Of a stretch of 64,000 bases of DNA, positions 33,251 to 41,905 are shown in pieces (position 1 is the stretch's first letter; each line of letters begins with the position of its first letter). This stretch comes from AC-32 sp045806105 (lineage in GTDB: Bacteria; Actinomycetota; Thermoleophilia; Gaiellales; Gaiellaceae). Location of the stretch: assembly GCA_045806105.1 (NCBI GenBank), contig JBJMJY010000072.1:37746-101745 (forward strand). Direction: 5' to 3'. The notes beneath the pieces are model-generated. The model was not told the origin of the DNA and did not search any database. It was given only the letters and a program-made list of their open reading frames with translations. Position numbers and translations under genes: made by a program.

Positions 33251-34195
33251 TTACGTGCGACTTTGCGCCAGAGCACCCGGCGGACGCCACAGAACGGTGA
33301 CGAAGGCGACGAGCAGCGTCCAGACCGCGGTGGCCACGCCGACGTGCACGAGCACGAGCCCCCACGGCAGATGCGTCCGGTACTGCACCTCGCCGAGCGC
33401 CATCTGTACGAGCAGCAGGCCGAACAACCCGAGCCCGAGCGTGAAGATACGCGGCCAGCGGGCGCGCTGGGAGGCGAGGTAGCCGAGCAGGAAGACGAGT
33501 CCCAGGCCGAAGACCCCGACCGCGGCGGCGTGGACGTACACGAGCGGCGCGAGCCGCCAGAGCCGGTCGACGTGGTCGGCGGAGCCGCCGCCGGAGTGAG
33601 GACCGCCGGCGGTCGCCAGCGTCCCGGTCACGAGCAGCACCGCCCCGGCCACGGCGACGGCCAGCCCGGCGAGCTGCACCTCACGCGGCGGCGCCTCGTC
33701 GGCCGAGCCTGAGCGGAGCCGCACGGCCTCGACCGCGAGCACGACGGCGCCCGCGATCACGGCCATCGAGAGCAGCAAGTGCGCGGCGACCACCGGCCAG
33801 TGCAGGTCGGTGTTGACGGCGAGGTAGCCGAGCGGCGCCTGCGCGAGCGTGCCGGCGAACACCCAGAGCGCGAGGCGCCGTCCGCGGCGGCTGAGGCCGG
33901 GCACGAAGCGCGACGCGACCGCCGTCAGCAGTATGAGCACGATCACGACCCCGCCCAGCGCGCGGTTCCCGAACTCGATGAACGCGTGGTAGTCCTTCGC
34001 CGGGAGAGGGTGGCCGGCCTCGCAACCGGGCCAGTGGCGGCAGCCGAGCCCGGAGTCGGTCACGCGGACCGCCGCGCCCGTGAGCACGATCAGCCAGAGT
34101 GCACCGAGCGAGACCAGGGTCAGCTGCAGGAAGCGCGTGGATGAGAGCTCGAGCCGCCGGAGCCGCCCGAGTGCCGTCGAGGACTCGACTTGCAC
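33251..34195 (-). CDS. ctaA: heme A synthase (CtaA/COX15)
   Basis: A 314-aa membrane enzyme that oxidises heme O to heme A for aa3-type oxidase. Eight TM helices; the conserved first periplasmic loop TDSGLGCRHWPGCEAGH carries the Cys pair of the CtaA branch, and heme-ligand His lie in FIEFGNRALGG, HWPVVAAHLLLSM, HVDRLWRLAPLVYVHAA and GLVLVHVGVATA. It shares a leftward run with apgM and the PAC2 gene. Its presence implies an aerobic heme-copper oxidase encoded elsewhere. Confidence 0.92.
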   Translation of the reverse strand: MQVESSTALGRLRRLELSSTRFLQLTLVSLGALWLIVLTGAAVRVTDSGLGCRHWPGCEAGHPLPAKDYHAFIEFGNRALGGVVIVLILLTAVASRFVPGLSRRGRRLALWVFAGTLAQAPLGYLAVNTDLHWPVVAAHLLLSMAVIAGAVVLAVEAVRLRSGSADEAPPREVQLAGLAVAVAGAVLLVTGTLATAGGPHSGGGSADHVDRLWRLAPLVYVHAAAVGVFGLGLVFLLGYLASQRARWPRIFTLGLGLFGLLLVQMALGEVQYRTHLPWGLVLVHVGVATAVWTLLVAFVTVLWRPPGALAQSRT

Positions 34196-34205
34196 GTCCG
34201 AAAGC

Positions 34206-35459
34206 CTAGAGAAGCGGCTCCAGCACGGCCGGGTAGCCGTCGGCGCCCTCGAACGGCGTCGGGCGGGAGCCGAGGAAGAGCGGGCGGTCGGCGGCGTTCA
34301 GCAGCACCGGCATCAGGTCGGGACCGCGCAGCGGCCCGAGGATCCCTGCCGCGAACGCCAGCTCGCCGAAGCTCGTGACGCCGTCTGCGCGGACGCCGGG
34401 CCCGGCGACGAGCAGCGGTACCGGGTCCCCCGAGTGGATCACCTCCGGCGACGCGGGCGTCGCGTGGTCGCCGGTGATGCAGACGATCGCGCGCGAGACC
34501 AGAGGCTCTAGACCGGCCACGGCGACGTCGAGCTCCTCGATCGCCTGCCGCTTGACCGCCGGGTCCTTCGTGTGCCCGGCGGCGTCGGTCGTCTTCTGGT
34601 GGCAGAAGACGAACGTGTCGCCCGCGTCGAGCCGCTCGGTCGCGAACACCACACGGCCGCGCAGGTCGCCGACCGGATCGTCCGTCTCGGGCGCGTCCAC
34701 GGGCTCCAGCCCGAGCGCGATCCCGAGGCCGCGCAGGAACGCCGACTCGGCGGCGAACGCGCCGGTCACGCCGTGCCGCTCGAGGAACGACGGCACCCGG
34801 CGCGGCCGCCCGAACCACTTCAGCGTGATCACGTCGAAGCGCTCGCCCTCGAGGCGCCGCATCACCTCGCGCGTCCACGCCTCGCACGCCCGCGCCGTGG
34901 GTTCGGCCTCGGGCACGAGTGGCCGGGGCCGCAGCAGCGGATGCCGCTCGCGGAAGAACGTGTCGGTGTCGGTCACGCGCTCGTCCGCGCCGCCGGAGAG
35001 GCGGAGGATCGCCTCGCCGCGCCAGACGTGCGCCAGCGAGAAGGTGAGCCCGTCGACCTCGATCCCGTCGCAGAGCTCCACCAGCCGCTCTGCCTCCGCG
35101 GCGTCCCGCTCGGGGTCCGGCCGGCCGGTCAGCCACCAGCCGTCGTCGCGCCGCTCGGCCGGCCGCAGCGCCGCGTAGGCGAAGGCGTGGTCGTCGCGCA
35201 CCTCCTGCCCGCGACCGAGGGCTTCGAAGACGGCGCGGCCCGGGAACTCCTCCGGGCGGTAGCCGAGCAGAGACCAGTGAGCGACTTCGCTCGACGGCGC
35301 CCGCCCGGGGCCGACCGTGTACAGCAGGCCGCACGAGCCGCGCGCGGCGAGCGCGTCGAGGTTCGGGGTCGCCGCCGCCTCGTTCCCGGTGCGGCCGCCG
35401 AGCGCCTCGTGCGCCCGGTCGCCGAGGCCGTCGAGCAGGAAGACGACGATGGGGTACAC
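34206..35459 (-). CDS. apgM: 2,3-bisphosphoglycerate-independent phosphoglycerate mutase, ApgM type
   Basis: A 417-aa alkaline-phosphatase-superfamily enzyme. The N-terminal metal site is VVFLLDGLGDR, followed by LGGRTGNEAAATPNLDALA and the phospho-Ser region SSEVAHWSLLGY; late metal ligands are in FVFCHQKTTDAAGHTKD and ITGDHATPASPEVIHSGDPVPLL. It interconverts 3- and 2-phosphoglycerate in glycolysis/gluconeogenesis. The archaeal-type ApgM is common in some bacteria. A related phosphonate-mutase-like role cannot be excluded. Confidence 0.85.
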   Translation of the reverse strand: MYPIVVFLLDGLGDRAHEALGGRTGNEAAATPNLDALAARGSCGLLYTVGPGRAPSSEVAHWSLLGYRPEEFPGRAVFEALGRGQEVRDDHAFAYAALRPAERRDDGWWLTGRPDPERDAAEAERLVELCDGIEVDGLTFSLAHVWRGEAILRLSGGADERVTDTDTFFRERHPLLRPRPLVPEAEPTARACEAWTREVMRRLEGERFDVITLKWFGRPRRVPSFLERHGVTGAFAAESAFLRGLGIALGLEPVDAPETDDPVGDLRGRVVFATERLDAGDTFVFCHQKTTDAAGHTKDPAVKRQAIEELDVAVAGLEPLVSRAIVCITGDHATPASPEVIHSGDPVPLLVAGPGVRADGVTSFGELAFAAGILGPLRGPDLMPVLLNAADRPLFLGSRPTPFEGADGYPAVLEPLL

Positions 35460-35500
35460 GCGGCGCGGAGGCTATCCCGCGCCGCGTGTACGAACCTGCG

Positions 35501-36379
35501 CTACCGCCGCGGCGTGCGGACGACGACGGTGCGGCTGAAGCCGTCCAGGTAGCCCGCGCCGACCTGGTTCAGCGACATGAAGATCCGGATTGCGTAGCGG
35601 TGCCCGCGCGGCAGCATCAGCAGAAAGCGCTTCGCCGAGCCGTTGCCGAGGATGACCGGGCGGACCTTCACCCACTCGTGGAACCGCGTGAACTTCTGCA
35701 GGTAGACCTTCTTGCCCTTGAGCGCGCGATCGGTCTTGACCTTGACCGACCCGAAGCGCTTGGAGGCCGAAAAGGCGATGCTCGGGCGGAGCTGAACGCC
35801 GACCGGCTGGCTGACGGTGCTCTTCCAGTGCGCCTGGTAGGTCGTCAGCAACGTCGGCTTGACGACGAGGTCCCAGACGCCGTTGGCCGCGGTGAGGAGC
35901 GTCGCGACCTGCACCGGCGAGACGGTGCCGTACGGCTGCGCCCAGACCGTCACGGTCTCGCCCGCCTTCTTGCTCGAGACGATGCCAGAGATGTGCGTGG
36001 TCTGGCCGTAGTCGATGATCGGAAGTGCCGTGCCGATCGTGATCGCCGGCGGCGGGCCCTTGACGATGACCCTGCCGGTCAGGGCCGGGTGCAGGGCGTC
36101 GTGGTAGCGGAACGTGCCCGCCGTGTTGAAGGTGTGCGTGTAGCTCCTGCCGGGCTTGATCACGGCAGACGCGAAGCTGCCGTTGTTCGCGACGATCTGG
36201 TGGTCCTTCGTGTCGCGGTTCGTCCACTTGACCGCGTCGGTGGTCGAGATCGTCACCGACGCCGGCGAGAAGCCGGTGGCCTTGATCGCCACGGCTTTGG
36301 TCGCCTGCGACGCGGGCTGCGACGCGCCGGTGACGGCGAGCGCCAGCGCAGCGACGGCGGCGAGAACGACTGTGCGCAT
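35501..36379 (-). CDS. secreted cupredoxin-like protein lacking usual copper ligands
   Basis: A 292-aa exported protein: signal peptide ~1-22, a plastocyanin-like beta-sandwich ~28-108 (IKATGFSPASVTISTTDAVKW, DHQIVANNG, TFNTAGTFRYHDALHP), and two further beta domains to the end (GQTTHISGIVSSKKAGETVTV). In copper-binding relatives the loop reads HC..HP.M; here it is YHDALHPAL, so the Cys and Met ligands are replaced and type-1 copper is unlikely. CTTACAC repeats 70-110 nt upstream suggest control by a response regulator. Confidence 0.8.
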   Translation of the reverse strand: MRTVVLAAVAALALAVTGASQPASQATKAVAIKATGFSPASVTISTTDAVKWTNRDTKDHQIVANNGSFASAVIKPGRSYTHTFNTAGTFRYHDALHPALTGRVIVKGPPPAITIGTALPIIDYGQTTHISGIVSSKKAGETVTVWAQPYGTVSPVQVATLLTAANGVWDLVVKPTLLTTYQAHWKSTVSQPVGVQLRPSIAFSASKRFGSVKVKTDRALKGKKVYLQKFTRFHEWVKVRPVILGNGSAKRFLLMLPRGHRYAIRIFMSLNQVGAGYLDGFSRTVVVRTPRR

Positions 36380-36447
36380 CGTGAACCCCCTGGGTTGCGG
36401 CGATTGCTACTCGTTCAAACGCGTCGCGCGGGGAAAAGTTCTGGGCC

Positions 36448-36491
36448 CTTACACGACCCTTCGCGAGCGCTTACACGCCCCTTACACCGTC
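36448..36491 (-). promoter_or_regulatory. 11-bp periodic direct repeats (candidate OmpR/PhoB-type site)
   Basis: Read on the plus strand, CTTACAC occurs at 36448, 36470 and 36481, and a degenerate unit CTTCGCG at 36459, giving four units in exact 11-bp register. One helical turn spacing of direct repeats is the hallmark of OmpR/PhoB-family binding. The array lies 69-112 bp upstream of the cupredoxin-like start and overlaps the 3' end of the adenylyltransferase gene. Confidence 0.5.
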
Positions 36492-37006
36492 ACGTGCTCG
36501 AACCGCCTGAGCAGGTTCGCGACGCTCGGCGGCACCAGCGCCTCCCAGTCGCCGCCCCCGCGCAGCGCCTCGCGCACGTCGGCGCCGGAGATCTCCTTCT
36601 CCGCCCCCTCGTCGAGGACGACCACCTCGTAGCCCGCCTCGCGCAGCCGGTCGAGCTTCGTGCCGCCCCAGTCCGAGAACAGCCGGATGAAGTGGACGAC
36701 GTCGCGCGGCACGTACGGCGGCCAGAGTTCCGGCTCGTTGACCGGAAACGGGATCACGTGCAGGCGCTCCGCCGCGATCCCGGCGTCCGCCGCGGCGGCC
36801 TTGATCATCAGCAGCCGCTCGACGTAGGTGTACGGGTTCGACTCCGGCAGGTGGCGCAGCGGGTCGGCGGGCTCCGGCTTGATTCGCTCCGGATCCGGGT
36901 TGGTGATCCCGACGAACACCTCGTCGCAGCGCGCGGCGGCGCCCTTCAGGTACTCCAGGTGCCCGTTATGGAACGGCTGGAACCGCCCATGAATCATCCC
37001 TCGCAT
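36482..37006 (-). CDS. nadM: nicotinamide-nucleotide adenylyltransferase (NadM-like)
   Basis: A 174-aa nucleotidyltransferase. HGRFQPFHNGHLEYLKGA contains the HxGH nucleotide-transfer motif and is the archaeal NadM-type start; FVGITNPDPERIKPEP, NPYTYVERLLMIKAA and EISGADVREALRGG (the ISTxxxR-like motif) follow. It likely makes NAD from NMN and ATP. The start is the ATG at 37006 (MRGMIHGRF). NAD synthetase is also in this window (49300). Other archaeal-type cytidylyltransferase-like activities are possible. Confidence 0.85.
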   Translation of the reverse strand: MRGMIHGRFQPFHNGHLEYLKGAAARCDEVFVGITNPDPERIKPEPADPLRHLPESNPYTYVERLLMIKAAAADAGIAAERLHVIPFPVNEPELWPPYVPRDVVHFIRLFSDWGGTKLDRLREAGYEVVVLDEGAEKEISGADVREALRGGGDWEALVPPSVANLLRRFEHVTV

Positions 37007-37027
37007 CACTGGCCGGCGGCCACTCAT

Positions 37028-37125
37028 GCCCGGCGAAGCCGGGCTCCGCGCCCGCCTGACGTCGCTGACGGCACGGTGCGCTCCGGGGCCGTGTTGGACA
37101 CACTGTCCCCTCCGGCCCTGCACCG
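37028..37125. repeat. two hairpins, one REP-like, between selD and nadM
   Basis: GCCCGGC/GCCGGGC (37028-37034 and 37038-37044, GAA loop) is a compact 7-bp stem. A longer imperfect stem at 37074-37125 pairs CGGTGC with GCACCG, GGGG with CCCC and GTGT with ACAC. It contains ACTGTCCCC, also found in the hairpin next to the RAYT gene (47943-47951). The hairpins follow the selD stop on the minus strand and may terminate it. Confidence 0.45.
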
Positions 37126-37163
37126 CCAGCGCCGCCCCAGTGGTGCGAGGTTCCCGCGGGCGA

Positions 37164-38258
37164 TCACTCGACGACGACCGCGGCGCCCTCCTCGACGCAG
37201 CCGACCCGGCGGATGAAGAGCTTGCGCGACTCGAACTCCGCCTGGAGCGCAGGCGCGCGCTCGCCGGCGATCGAGACCAGCAGCCCGCCCGCGGTCTGCG
37301 GGTCGTACCCGAGGGCGACCAGCGTCTCGGGCACGTCGTCCTCCAGCGATACGTGCCGCTCGGCGAAGTCGCGGTTCCGCGGGTCGCCGCTCGTCCGCAC
37401 GCCTTGGCGCGCGACGTCGAGCGCGCCGTCGATCGCCGGGAACCGCTCCGACTCGAGCCGGATCCGGACGCCGCTGCGCTCGGCGACCTCGTGCGCGTGC
37501 CCGAAGAGGCCGAAGCCGGTGACGTCGGTCACGGCGCTCGGCTCGAGCCCGCGGAGCACGTCGGCGGCCTGGTCGTTCAGGGTGCGCATCCAGCCGATCG
37601 CGCGCTCGAGCTGCTGCGTGCCGGCCTGTCCGCGCTTGTAGCCGCTCATGATCAGGCCGGTCCCGAGCGGCTTCGTCAGGAAGAGCGCGTCGCCCGGCCG
37701 GGCCCCGTTCTTGGGCCAGATCGCCTGCGGGTGAACCGTGCCGACGACCGCGAGCCCGTACTTCGGCTCCGCGTCGCGGATCGTGTGGCCGCCCGCGAGG
37801 AGGCCTCCCGCCGCGCGCACCTGCTGGTCGGCCGCGGCGAAGATCGCGGCCAGCATCTCCATCGGCAGCTCCTCCGGGAAGGCGGCGATCGAGAGCGCGA
37901 GCAGCGGCCTGCCGCCCATCGCGAAGACGTCGTTGAGCGCGTTGGTCGCCGCAATCGCCCCGTAGTCGGCAGGATCGTCCACGACCGGTGGGAAGAAGTC
38001 GAGCGTGAAGATCAGCGCGCGCTCGTCGTCGAGCCGGTAGACGGCTGCGTCGTCGGCGGGCGCGAGCCCGACGAGCAGGTCCTCGGCCTCGGCGGGCACG
38101 AACCCGGCGAGCAGCTGCTCGAGCCGGGCGGCGGAGTACTTCGCGGCGCAACCCCCGCACGAGGCGAGGTCGGTCAGCTTCACGGTTTCCAGATTCACGG
38201 CGGCGCTCTCCCTGAATCGATTTCGGGAACTGTAGGGCTCGTTCTGGCTTTCGTCCAT
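37164..38258 (-). CDS. selD: selenide, water dikinase
   Basis: A 364-aa enzyme making selenophosphate from selenide and ATP. The catalytic segment is ASCGGCAAKY (Cys37, Lys40; Cys rather than selenocysteine). Further blocks: APADDAAVYRLDDERALIFTLDFFPPVVDDP, YGAIAATNALNDVFAMGG, AGGHTIRDAEPKYGLAVVG and YDPQTAGGLLVSI. Selenophosphate feeds selenocysteine or 2-selenouridine synthesis; no selA, selB, selC or selU is in the window. It stands alone between two terminators. Confidence 0.94.
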   Translation of the reverse strand: MDESQNEPYSSRNRFRESAAVNLETVKLTDLASCGGCAAKYSAARLEQLLAGFVPAEAEDLLVGLAPADDAAVYRLDDERALIFTLDFFPPVVDDPADYGAIAATNALNDVFAMGGRPLLALSIAAFPEELPMEMLAAIFAAADQQVRAAGGLLAGGHTIRDAEPKYGLAVVGTVHPQAIWPKNGARPGDALFLTKPLGTGLIMSGYKRGQAGTQQLERAIGWMRTLNDQAADVLRGLEPSAVTDVTGFGLFGHAHEVAERSGVRIRLESERFPAIDGALDVARQGVRTSGDPRNRDFAERHVSLEDDVPETLVALGYDPQTAGGLLVSIAGERAPALQAEFESRKLFIRRVGCVEEGAAVVVE

Positions 38259-38297
38259 TTACGAGCCGCGGTTCGCAGGTATTCCCGATTCGCTCTG

Positions 38298-38331
38298 AAA
38301 AAGACGGCGACGGCCGAAGGCCGCCGCCGTC
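38298..38331 (-). terminator. intrinsic terminator of the rhodanese operon
   Basis: On the minus strand GACGGCGGCGGCC pairs with GGCCGTCGCCGTC (13 bp, one mismatch, TTC loop) and is followed by TTTTT. It sits 72 nt after the sulfurtransferase stop and just upstream of selD. Confidence 0.85.
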
Positions 38332-38403
38332 CAGGGGAGAGGAGGAGCTTCTCGTGCTCCGCCTCGTTCGTGACGATCAGCCCGATTCCTCCGCCCGCGC
38401 TGC

Positions 38404-39249
38404 TTACGAGCCCTTCTCGATCGGCACGTCCACGAGGTTCCCCCACTCCGTCCACGAGCCGTCGTAGTTCTTCACGTCGGCGTAGCCCAGCAGCTCGCGC
38501 AGCACGAACCATGTGTGTGCACTGCGCTCGCCGATGCGGCAGTAGGCCGTGACCTCCTTGCCCGCGCTGATGCCCTTCGACTCGTACAGCTCCAGCAGCT
38601 CCTCCTTCGGCCGGAAGGTGCCGTCGTCGCGCACCGCCTGCGCCCACGGGATCGACTGTGCCGTCGGGATGTGCCCGCCCCGGAGCGCGCCCTCCTGCTC
38701 GTAGCCCGGCGGCGCGACGAGCTCGCCGGCGTACTCCTGCGGGCTGCGCACGTCGACGAGCGCCTTCTCGGGAGCGCCGATCCCCTCCTTGACGGCGTCG
38801 CGGTACGCGCGCAGCGTCTCGTCGCGCTCCTTCGCCTCGTACTCCACCCGCTCCGGAGCCGGCACCTCGCTCGTGAGCTCGCGGCCCTCGTCGATCCACT
38901 TCTGCCGCCCGCCGTCGAGGATGCGCACGTCGTCGTGGCCGTAGATCTTGAGGTACCAGTAGGCGTAGGCGGCGAACCAGTTGTTCCTGTCGCCGTAGAG
39001 CACGACCGTGCTCGAGGAGGAGATCCCGAGCGCGCCCATCAGCCGCTGGAAGGCCTCCCTGTCGACGAGGTCGCGTTCGACTGGATCCTGCAGGTCGTCG
39101 CGCCAGCGCAGCTTCACCGCACCCGAAATGTGGCCCTCGTCGTAGAGGTCGGGGTTCTCGTCGACCTCGGCCACGACCACCGACTCGTCGTCGAGGTGCT
39201 CTGCGAGCCACTCGGTCGTGACGAGGACGTCCTTCTCGTACTCGCCCAT
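38404..39249 (-). CDS. sseA: rhodanese-type sulfurtransferase (thiosulfate/3-mercaptopyruvate)
   Basis: A 281-aa two-domain rhodanese. The N-terminal domain (~1-130; VTTEWLAEHLDDESVVVAEVD) is catalytically silent; the C-terminal domain ends in VTAYCRIGERSAHTWFVLRELLG with the active Cys (~237) in CRIGER, the thiosulfate-type loop. The ATG at 39249 overlaps the UbiB-like stop as TGATG. Sulfane sulfur chemistry beside selD could be linked, but a terminator separates them. Confidence 0.92.
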   Translation of the reverse strand: MGEYEKDVLVTTEWLAEHLDDESVVVAEVDENPDLYDEGHISGAVKLRWRDDLQDPVERDLVDREAFQRLMGALGISSSSTVVLYGDRNNWFAAYAYWYLKIYGHDDVRILDGGRQKWIDEGRELTSEVPAPERVEYEAKERDETLRAYRDAVKEGIGAPEKALVDVRSPQEYAGELVAPPGYEQEGALRGGHIPTAQSIPWAQAVRDDGTFRPKEELLELYESKGISAGKEVTAYCRIGERSAHTWFVLRELLGYADVKNYDGSWTEWGNLVDVPIEKGS

Positions 39250-40841
39250 CACACGTCTCCTGGAGTTCGAAGGATTCGCCAGATCATGTACAGCGCGAGG
39301 AACCCGGAGAGCAGGAACCCGACCAGCGACACAGTGTGGTCGACACGCGCCATCAGCGCGGACGAGATGAGCAGGCCGACGACGATCAGCGCGGCGCCGA
39401 GCCGGTTCGCGAGCGAGCGCAGCATGTGCTCCGTCTCCTCCAGACCGCTCGGCACGACGCCGACCTTGAGCGTCCCCGTCTCGAGCCGGTCCGCGACCTC
39501 CGCGATCCGCCGCGGCAGCCGCGAGAGCGCGCCCAGCTGCGCGAACAGCAGCCCGAAGAGCCGGTCGGGCTGCAGGCGCGCCTCGGCCTCGCTCAACATC
39601 AGCTCGAGCGACTCCTCCTCGATGAGCGCGATCGGGTCGAGCTCCGGGTCGAGCGTGCGGGCGATCGAGTCGGCCTGCGCGAGCGTCTTGCCGACGAGCG
39701 CGAAGCTGGCCGGCAGGCGGATCCCGTAGCGGAGGCAGATGCGCTGCAGGTCGGCGAGCGCCTCCCCGGCCCGGATGCCGGCGAGCGGCCGCCAGTGGTA
39801 GCGCGGGAGCTTGCGCCGCAGCTCGTGGACGAAGGCGGGCTCGTCGGAGTCGAGCGTCGTCAGCGAGAGCGAGAGCAGCACTGCGGCGACGTCCTCGGCG
39901 CGGTTGTGCGCCATCGCGAGCAGCAGCAGCGAGAGCGTCGTGCGCGTCTCGTCGTCGAGCCGGCCGAGCAGCCCGAAGTCGAGCAGCGCCAGGCGCCCGT
40001 CTTCGGTCAGCAGCACGTTTCCGCGGTGCGGGTCGGCGTGGTAGACGCCGGCCTGCGTCACCTGCCGGATGTAGGCGCGGAAGAAGTCGCCCGCCAGCGC
40101 CTGCGCGCGCTCGCCCGGCAGCCCGTGCTCGCGGGTGAGCTTCTCGCCGTGGATGCGCTCGAGCACTAGCAGGCGCTCCGTCACGTAGGGCCGGATCACC
40201 TGGGGGACGACCAGGCCTTCGACGTCCACGAGCTGCCGCGCGATCAGCTCGGTGTTGTGCGCCTCCTCGAAGAAGTCGAGCTCCGCGCGCAGGTGCACCT
40301 CGAGCTCCTCCGCCAACGCCCGTAGCTGCAGCAGCTGCGCCGTCTCGGAGCGCTTCTCGAGGAATTCGACGGCCGAGCGCACGAGGTCGAGGTCGAGGTC
40401 GACCTGCTCGACGATCCCGGGGCGGCGCACCTTGAGCACGACCTCGCGCCCGTCGGCGAGAAGCGCGGCGTGCGTCTGCGCGATGGACGCCGCCGCCAGC
40501 GGCTCGGGCTCGAGGCGGACGAGGACGTCGGCGCCGACATCCTCGCGCACGACGCGCTCGACCTCCGAGAACGGAAACGCCGGTACCTCGTCGACGAGCT
40601 TCGAGAGCTCGTCGATGTAGACATCGGGAAGCAGGTCGGGCCGTGACGAGAGCAGCTGCCCGAGCTTCAGGAAGGTGGTGCCGAGCTGTTCGAGCGCCCG
40701 GCGGAACTCGACCGCGCCTTCGCGCGTGGCCGGGCGGCGGCCTGCGACGCCGAGCTCGCGCAGCACCCGGGCCAGGCGGCGGCGCCTGGCCACGCCGACT
40801 ACCTCGCGCGCGCGCCGCGCGCGCTGCATCGTCGGGGGCAT
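39249..40841 (-). CDS. ABC1/UbiB-family atypical kinase
   Basis: A 530-aa membrane-linked protein of the ABC1/AarF/UbiB family. LGTTFLKLGQLLSSRPDLLP is the KxGQ signature; an Ala-rich nucleotide loop ASIAQTHAALL replaces the Gly-rich loop; EVVLKVRRPG holds the Lys, VYHADPHRGNVLL the catalytic Asp/Asn and LLDFGLLGRL the DFG. Two C-terminal TM helices (~485-525). Family members support isoprenoid-quinone biosynthesis; here the quinone would be menaquinone-like, an inference. Start ATG 40841; 38 nt after the thioredoxin-like lipoprotein. Confidence 0.9.
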   Translation of the reverse strand: MPPTMQRARRAREVVGVARRRRLARVLRELGVAGRRPATREGAVEFRRALEQLGTTFLKLGQLLSSRPDLLPDVYIDELSKLVDEVPAFPFSEVERVVREDVGADVLVRLEPEPLAAASIAQTHAALLADGREVVLKVRRPGIVEQVDLDLDLVRSAVEFLEKRSETAQLLQLRALAEELEVHLRAELDFFEEAHNTELIARQLVDVEGLVVPQVIRPYVTERLLVLERIHGEKLTREHGLPGERAQALAGDFFRAYIRQVTQAGVYHADPHRGNVLLTEDGRLALLDFGLLGRLDDETRTTLSLLLLAMAHNRAEDVAAVLLSLSLTTLDSDEPAFVHELRRKLPRYHWRPLAGIRAGEALADLQRICLRYGIRLPASFALVGKTLAQADSIARTLDPELDPIALIEEESLELMLSEAEARLQPDRLFGLLFAQLGALSRLPRRIAEVADRLETGTLKVGVVPSGLEETEHMLRSLANRLGAALIVVGLLISSALMARVDHTVSLVGFLLSGFLALYMIWRILRTPGDV

Positions 40842-40879
40842 GGAGAGTTCTTCCCCGGCCCGGCCGGGCGGGCAAACGC

Positions 40880-41767
40880 TTAGAGCAGCTTCGACCGCAC
40901 GGCCGCGGCGAGCTCGGACTCCGAGACGGAGCCCTCGAACTTCGCCTTCACCCGGCCGTCGGCGCCGACGAGGAAGACCCACGGCTCGGTGTTGAGCCCC
41001 CATTCGCGCATCCAGCGGTTGTAGCCGCGCGCCGGATTGTTGCCGGTGAACACCTCGACGTGCATGAAGCGCACGCCGCGCCGCTCGTAGCGGCGGCGCA
41101 CGGCCTCGACCACGTCGACCACCGGGCCGCACGTCCGGCTGGTGCAGAACTTCGGCGTGGCGAAGGTGACGACGAACGGCTTGTGGGACGCCAGCGAGTC
41201 GGCGACCGAGTGGCGCAGCAGGGTCACGTCCGGCGGCCGGCTGGTCGTGATTTGCGCCGCGGGGGCCGTCGCGAGCGTGGGCGTCTGCGACCGCGGCGCC
41301 TTCGCGCCCAGCGCGACGCTCTGGGAGTGCGCGGCGACATCGACGACGCCAAGCGCCTGGATCCGCGCTCCGTCGGGCTGTGCCGCCAGCCAGTAGCGCC
41401 CCGCCCGCGGGATGCGCAGATGTGCGACGTAGAGCCGCGTCACGCCACCGAAGGCCGGCGCCGAGCGGCCGGGGACGCCGATCGGCTCGAGCCGCGCCGT
41501 CGTGCGCTCGAACGGCGCGTCGGACCGGCTCTTCGCGACCCAGACGGTCGCCCCCGGCCGGTAGACGGGCCTCGCGTCGTTCCGGATAATCAGGAACGGG
41601 TAGCGGACGTCGCCGGGCACGAACTCCGAGGCTCCGGCCGTGACTCCGACCAGCGGCCCCGGCCGCTTCAGGATCGCGCCGAGCGAGCCGTTTCCGGACG
41701 CACGAGATCCGCCGCAGGCGGCGGAGAGAGCCGCTGTCGCGAGAAGGACAGCGATGACGCGGCCCAC
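40880..41767 (-). CDS. thioredoxin-fold lipoprotein
   Basis: A 295-aa lipoprotein: signal peptide with lipobox LSAAC (Cys18), a beta-rich middle domain (~45-150; YPFLIIRNDARPVYRPGATVWVAKS), then a thioredoxin-like domain (~185-295) with KPFVVTFATPKFCTSRTCGPVVDVVE. The redox pair is spaced CTSRTC (C-x4-C) instead of CxxC, and NTEPWVFLVGADGRVKAKFEG is the cis-Pro region. It probably handles extracytoplasmic thiols. It leads the leftward operon with the UbiB-like and rhodanese genes. Confidence 0.85.
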   Translation of the reverse strand: MGRVIAVLLATAALSAACGGSRASGNGSLGAILKRPGPLVGVTAGASEFVPGDVRYPFLIIRNDARPVYRPGATVWVAKSRSDAPFERTTARLEPIGVPGRSAPAFGGVTRLYVAHLRIPRAGRYWLAAQPDGARIQALGVVDVAAHSQSVALGAKAPRSQTPTLATAPAAQITTSRPPDVTLLRHSVADSLASHKPFVVTFATPKFCTSRTCGPVVDVVEAVRRRYERRGVRFMHVEVFTGNNPARGYNRWMREWGLNTEPWVFLVGADGRVKAKFEGSVSESELAAAVRSKLL

Positions 41768-41860
41768 GCGCCGAGTCTAGCTGGGCGGTGCCCCTGGAAG
41801 GACTGGGCGACGGGGAGGGCCGAGATGCTCTGAGCAGGAGCGCGTCGACCGCTTTCGGCG

Positions 41861-41893
41861 GCGTTCGGAGCCATCAGACCCCGCTCCGAACGC
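41861..41893 (-). terminator. 11-bp perfect hairpin after the peptide gene
   Basis: GCGTTCGGAGC and GCTCCGAACGC form a perfect 11-bp stem with an 11-nt loop, starting 12 nt beyond the small peptide ORF's stop. There is no T-run on the minus strand. It likely ends or stabilises the XRE-TPR/peptide transcript. Confidence 0.6.
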
Positions 41894-41905
41894 GGCTTCA
41901 GTGGT

